Assembly (NCBI GenBank): GCA_902766655.1
Contig: CACXEL010000315.1
Span: 1 to 6,502, forward strand
Reading direction: 5' to 3'
Source of the DNA: an uncultured Lachnospiraceae bacterium
GTDB taxonomy: Bacteria > Bacillota > Clostridia > Lachnospirales > Lachnospiraceae
Length of the DNA: 6,502 bases
The notes beneath the pieces were generated by a model. The model saw only the letters and a program-made list of their open reading frames with translations. It had not been told where the DNA came from and did not search any database. Positions 4,809 through 6,502 of the stretch are shown here, piece by piece. The first letter of the stretch is position 1; each line of letters opens with the position of its first letter. A program made the position numbers and the translations under genes.

Positions 4809-6502
4809 TCAGTCCTCGTCTTCAGTCCCCTCTTCCTCGGAGGAGTCATCCCCGGACCGCTCGTCTTCCTCTTCATCCCGGCCCCGGGTCGCTTCAGAAT
4901 CGCCGCCCCGGGCAGCCTCCGTCGCCGCTTCCGCTACCGCCTGGCGTTCGGCCGCGCGTTCTGCCTCGTAATTGTCGTAGGAGACCGTGCTGCCGTGCTC
5001 GGTGCACTGTGAGCCCGGGGCCGTGCCCAGGGCGAAGGGCAGGAGCTCGGTGTGATAGCAGCGGGAGGTGGCCAGGAGACCGGTCTCGGTACAGATCGTG
5101 GCCATCTTGACGTCGCTGGGCAGGGTGAACTGGACGATCGGCTGACGGGCCGAGATCCGGTCCATGACGCTCTTCCAGAGGACCCTGTGGTAGGTCCGGT
5201 AAATGCCTTCGTCAGGCAGATTCTCAGAGGTATCGTAGCCGGCCCAGACACCGCAGGTGTAATAGGGCGTGAAGCCCACGAACCATACGTCGTTGTAGGA
5301 GGAGGTGGTACCGGTCTTGCCGGCCACCGGCATCCCGCAGGGGAGCTGGACGTCCATGGCGGTACCGTTCTTCACGACATCCTGGAGAGCGTAGGTGAGT
5401 ACGGCTGCGGTGGACTTTTCGATGGCCCGGCTCGATTCCCTGGTGTTGTCGATGACCATATTGCCGTCCTGGTCGAGGATCTTGGTGTAGAAGACCGGCT
5501 TGATGTACTCGCCTTCATTGGCGATGGCGGCGTAGGCGGCGGTCAGCTCGAGGTTGGTGACACCCTTGTAGATACCGCCCAGCGCCAGCGGCTGATAGAC
5601 GTCGTTGCGGGGGTCCAGGGTCGTGAAACCGAACTTGAGCAGCTGGTTGTAGGCGACCTGAGGCGTGATATCCGTAATGCACTGGACAGCCACGGTGTTG
5701 ATGGACTGCTCGATCGCGTAGCGGATGGTCACATTTCCCTGATAGAGGTTCTGGGTGGAGTTGTTGACGGGTCTGCCGTTGGAATAGGTAGTCGGCTGGT
5801 CAGTGTAGATGGTGCCCAGGGTCTTGCCGGCCTGGTCGATGGCGGCCGCGTATGTGCCGACGACCTTGAAGGTGGAACCTGGCTGCTGGGTCGTGTTGGT
5901 TGCCCTGTTCAGGGTCAGGGAAGCGGTCTTCTCGCCCCGTCCGCCGACGATGCCCTTGACGTAGCCGGTGGACTGCTCGATGATGACCATGGAGGACTGG
6001 GGCTCCGGTGCGAAGGAGGTGCGCTCGGCGATGATCTCGTCGTCGCCCACGATGGCTTCCTTGTACTTGTCAATGTAGGCCTGGCCTTCCTCCGGTGTGT
6101 CGAAGAGAAGGTCGAAATCCGTCTCGCCCTGCTCGCGGAAGTATTTCTGGAGCATTTCACGGCTGTAGTTGATGGTCTCTCCCTCGGCGTTCAGAACGCT
6201 GAGCGCCCAGTCCATGCTGTACTGGGCCTCGTTGGGGAAGTTGGCCGGGTTGGCGTACTCATCATCCATGATGGTCTGGATGTCCATGTCCTGGGTGGTA
6301 TAGATGCGCAGACCACCGGAGTAGAGGGCCTGGTAGGCCTGGACCTCGGTGAAGCCCTTCTGGGCCTCCAGATCGCTGACGACCTGCTTGGTGAGCTCAT
6401 CGATGAAATAGGAGTAGACCGTGGCGTCGCTGCTCTCGATCTCCTGGGCCAGCTGGATCCGGTCGTAGACGTCCTCGTCGTCCGCGTGGGCCTCGTCGTA
6501 CT
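4809..6502 (-). CDS. Class A penicillin-binding protein (PBP1A type), C-terminal part (5' end cut by window edge)
   Basis: Membrane-anchored peptidoglycan synthase; the visible 563 residues hold the transpeptidase half that cross-links stem peptides outside the membrane. The frame is open to the right edge, so the cytoplasmic tail, membrane anchor and GT51 glycosyltransferase domain lie outside. The ATG at 6287 is internal: the residues before it (SGGLRIYTTQD) belong to the conserved linker region of these proteins. Transpeptidase motifs in order: SxxK as PGSTFK with catalytic Ser codon at 5874-5876; SxN as SIN at 5697-5705; and KTGT, with KTG at 5310-5318, followed by NDVWFVGFTPYY. After the domain come three cysteines (in TICTETG, SRCY and SQCTEHG), a pattern seen at the end of many clostridial PBP1A proteins. 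The last 50 or so residues form an Ala/Glu/Arg then Asp/Glu/Ser-rich tail, probably disordered. It is convergent with hprK. A ponA/pbp1A-type name is likely, but I leave the symbol open because the N-terminal half is not visible. Confidence 0.95.
   Translation of the reverse strand, partial: YDEAHADDEDVYDRIQLAQEIESSDATVYSYFIDELTKQVVSDLEAQKGFTEVQAYQALYSGGLRIYTTQDMDIQTIMDDEYANPANFPNEAQYSMDWALSVLNAEGETINYSREMLQKYFREQGETDFDLLFDTPEEGQAYIDKYKEAIVGDDEIIAERTSFAPEPQSSMVIIEQSTGYVKGIVGGRGEKTASLTLNRATNTTQQPGSTFKVVGTYAAAIDQAGKTLGTIYTDQPTTYSNGRPVNNSTQNLYQGNVTIRYAIEQSINTVAVQCITDITPQVAYNQLLKFGFTTLDPRNDVYQPLALGGIYKGVTNLELTAAYAAIANEGEYIKPVFYTKILDQDGNMVIDNTRESSRAIEKSTAAVLTYALQDVVKNGTAMDVQLPCGMPVAGKTGTTSSYNDVWFVGFTPYYTCGVWAGYDTSENLPDEGIYRTYHRVLWKSVMDRISARQPIVQFTLPSDVKMATICTETGLLATSRCYHTELLPFALGTAPGSQCTEHGSTVSYDNYEAERAAERQAVAEAATEAARGGDSEATRGRDEEEDERSGDDSSEEEGTEDED

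Noticed and set aside
4716..5012. A 98-codon plus-strand frame beginning in the terminator
   Set aside because: It overlaps the C-terminus of the PBP gene in antisense, starts inside the hairpin and has no ribosome site; it is a by-product of GC-rich coding sequence.

Overview
The window carries two partial and two complete housekeeping genes from a GC-rich member of the Bacillota, most likely class Clostridia and plausibly a Lachnospiraceae relative. Three things point there. An HPr kinase/phosphorylase gene sits directly behind uvrC. The FtsH is of the clostridial type with an HEIGH zinc motif. A Gram-positive class A penicillin-binding protein with an acidic tail is also present. This placement comes from protein character and gene order, not from a database search.

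Layout, left to right. (1) 1-1416, + strand: ftsH, cut by the window edge exactly at the end of the Walker A motif, so the membrane segments and P-loop lysine are missing while the rest of the AAA+ module and the zinc protease are present. (2) 1417-1675: spacer with a probable ftsH terminator (1461-1491) and a possible structured uvrC leader (1531-1579). (3) 1676-3577, + strand: complete uvrC, 633 codons, started by a strong Shine-Dalgarno. (4) 3578-3671: short spacer. A good extended -10 promoter overlaps the uvrC stop codon, followed by two leader hairpins. (5) 3672-4610, + strand: complete hprK, 312 codons. (6) 4611-4808: convergent spacer with a very strong hairpin terminator (4701-4751) that should work in both directions. 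(7) 4809-6502, - strand: the C-terminal 563 residues of a class A PBP (PBP1A/ponA type), with its transpeptidase domain. The glycosyltransferase and membrane anchor lie beyond the right edge.

The genes do not form one pathway: membrane protein quality control, nucleotide excision repair, carbon catabolite control and cell-wall synthesis. ftsH, uvrC and hprK are co-oriented, but each appears to have its own signals (terminator after ftsH, promoter before hprK), so they may be separate or only partly coupled transcription units.

I found no mobile element, CRISPR array, tRNA, rRNA or new multi-gene system. The observations most worth a second look are the loss of the pore-loop aromatic residue in FtsH, the hprK promoter embedded in the uvrC stop, the compact hprK leader, and hprK facing a convergent PBP gene instead of being followed by murB.
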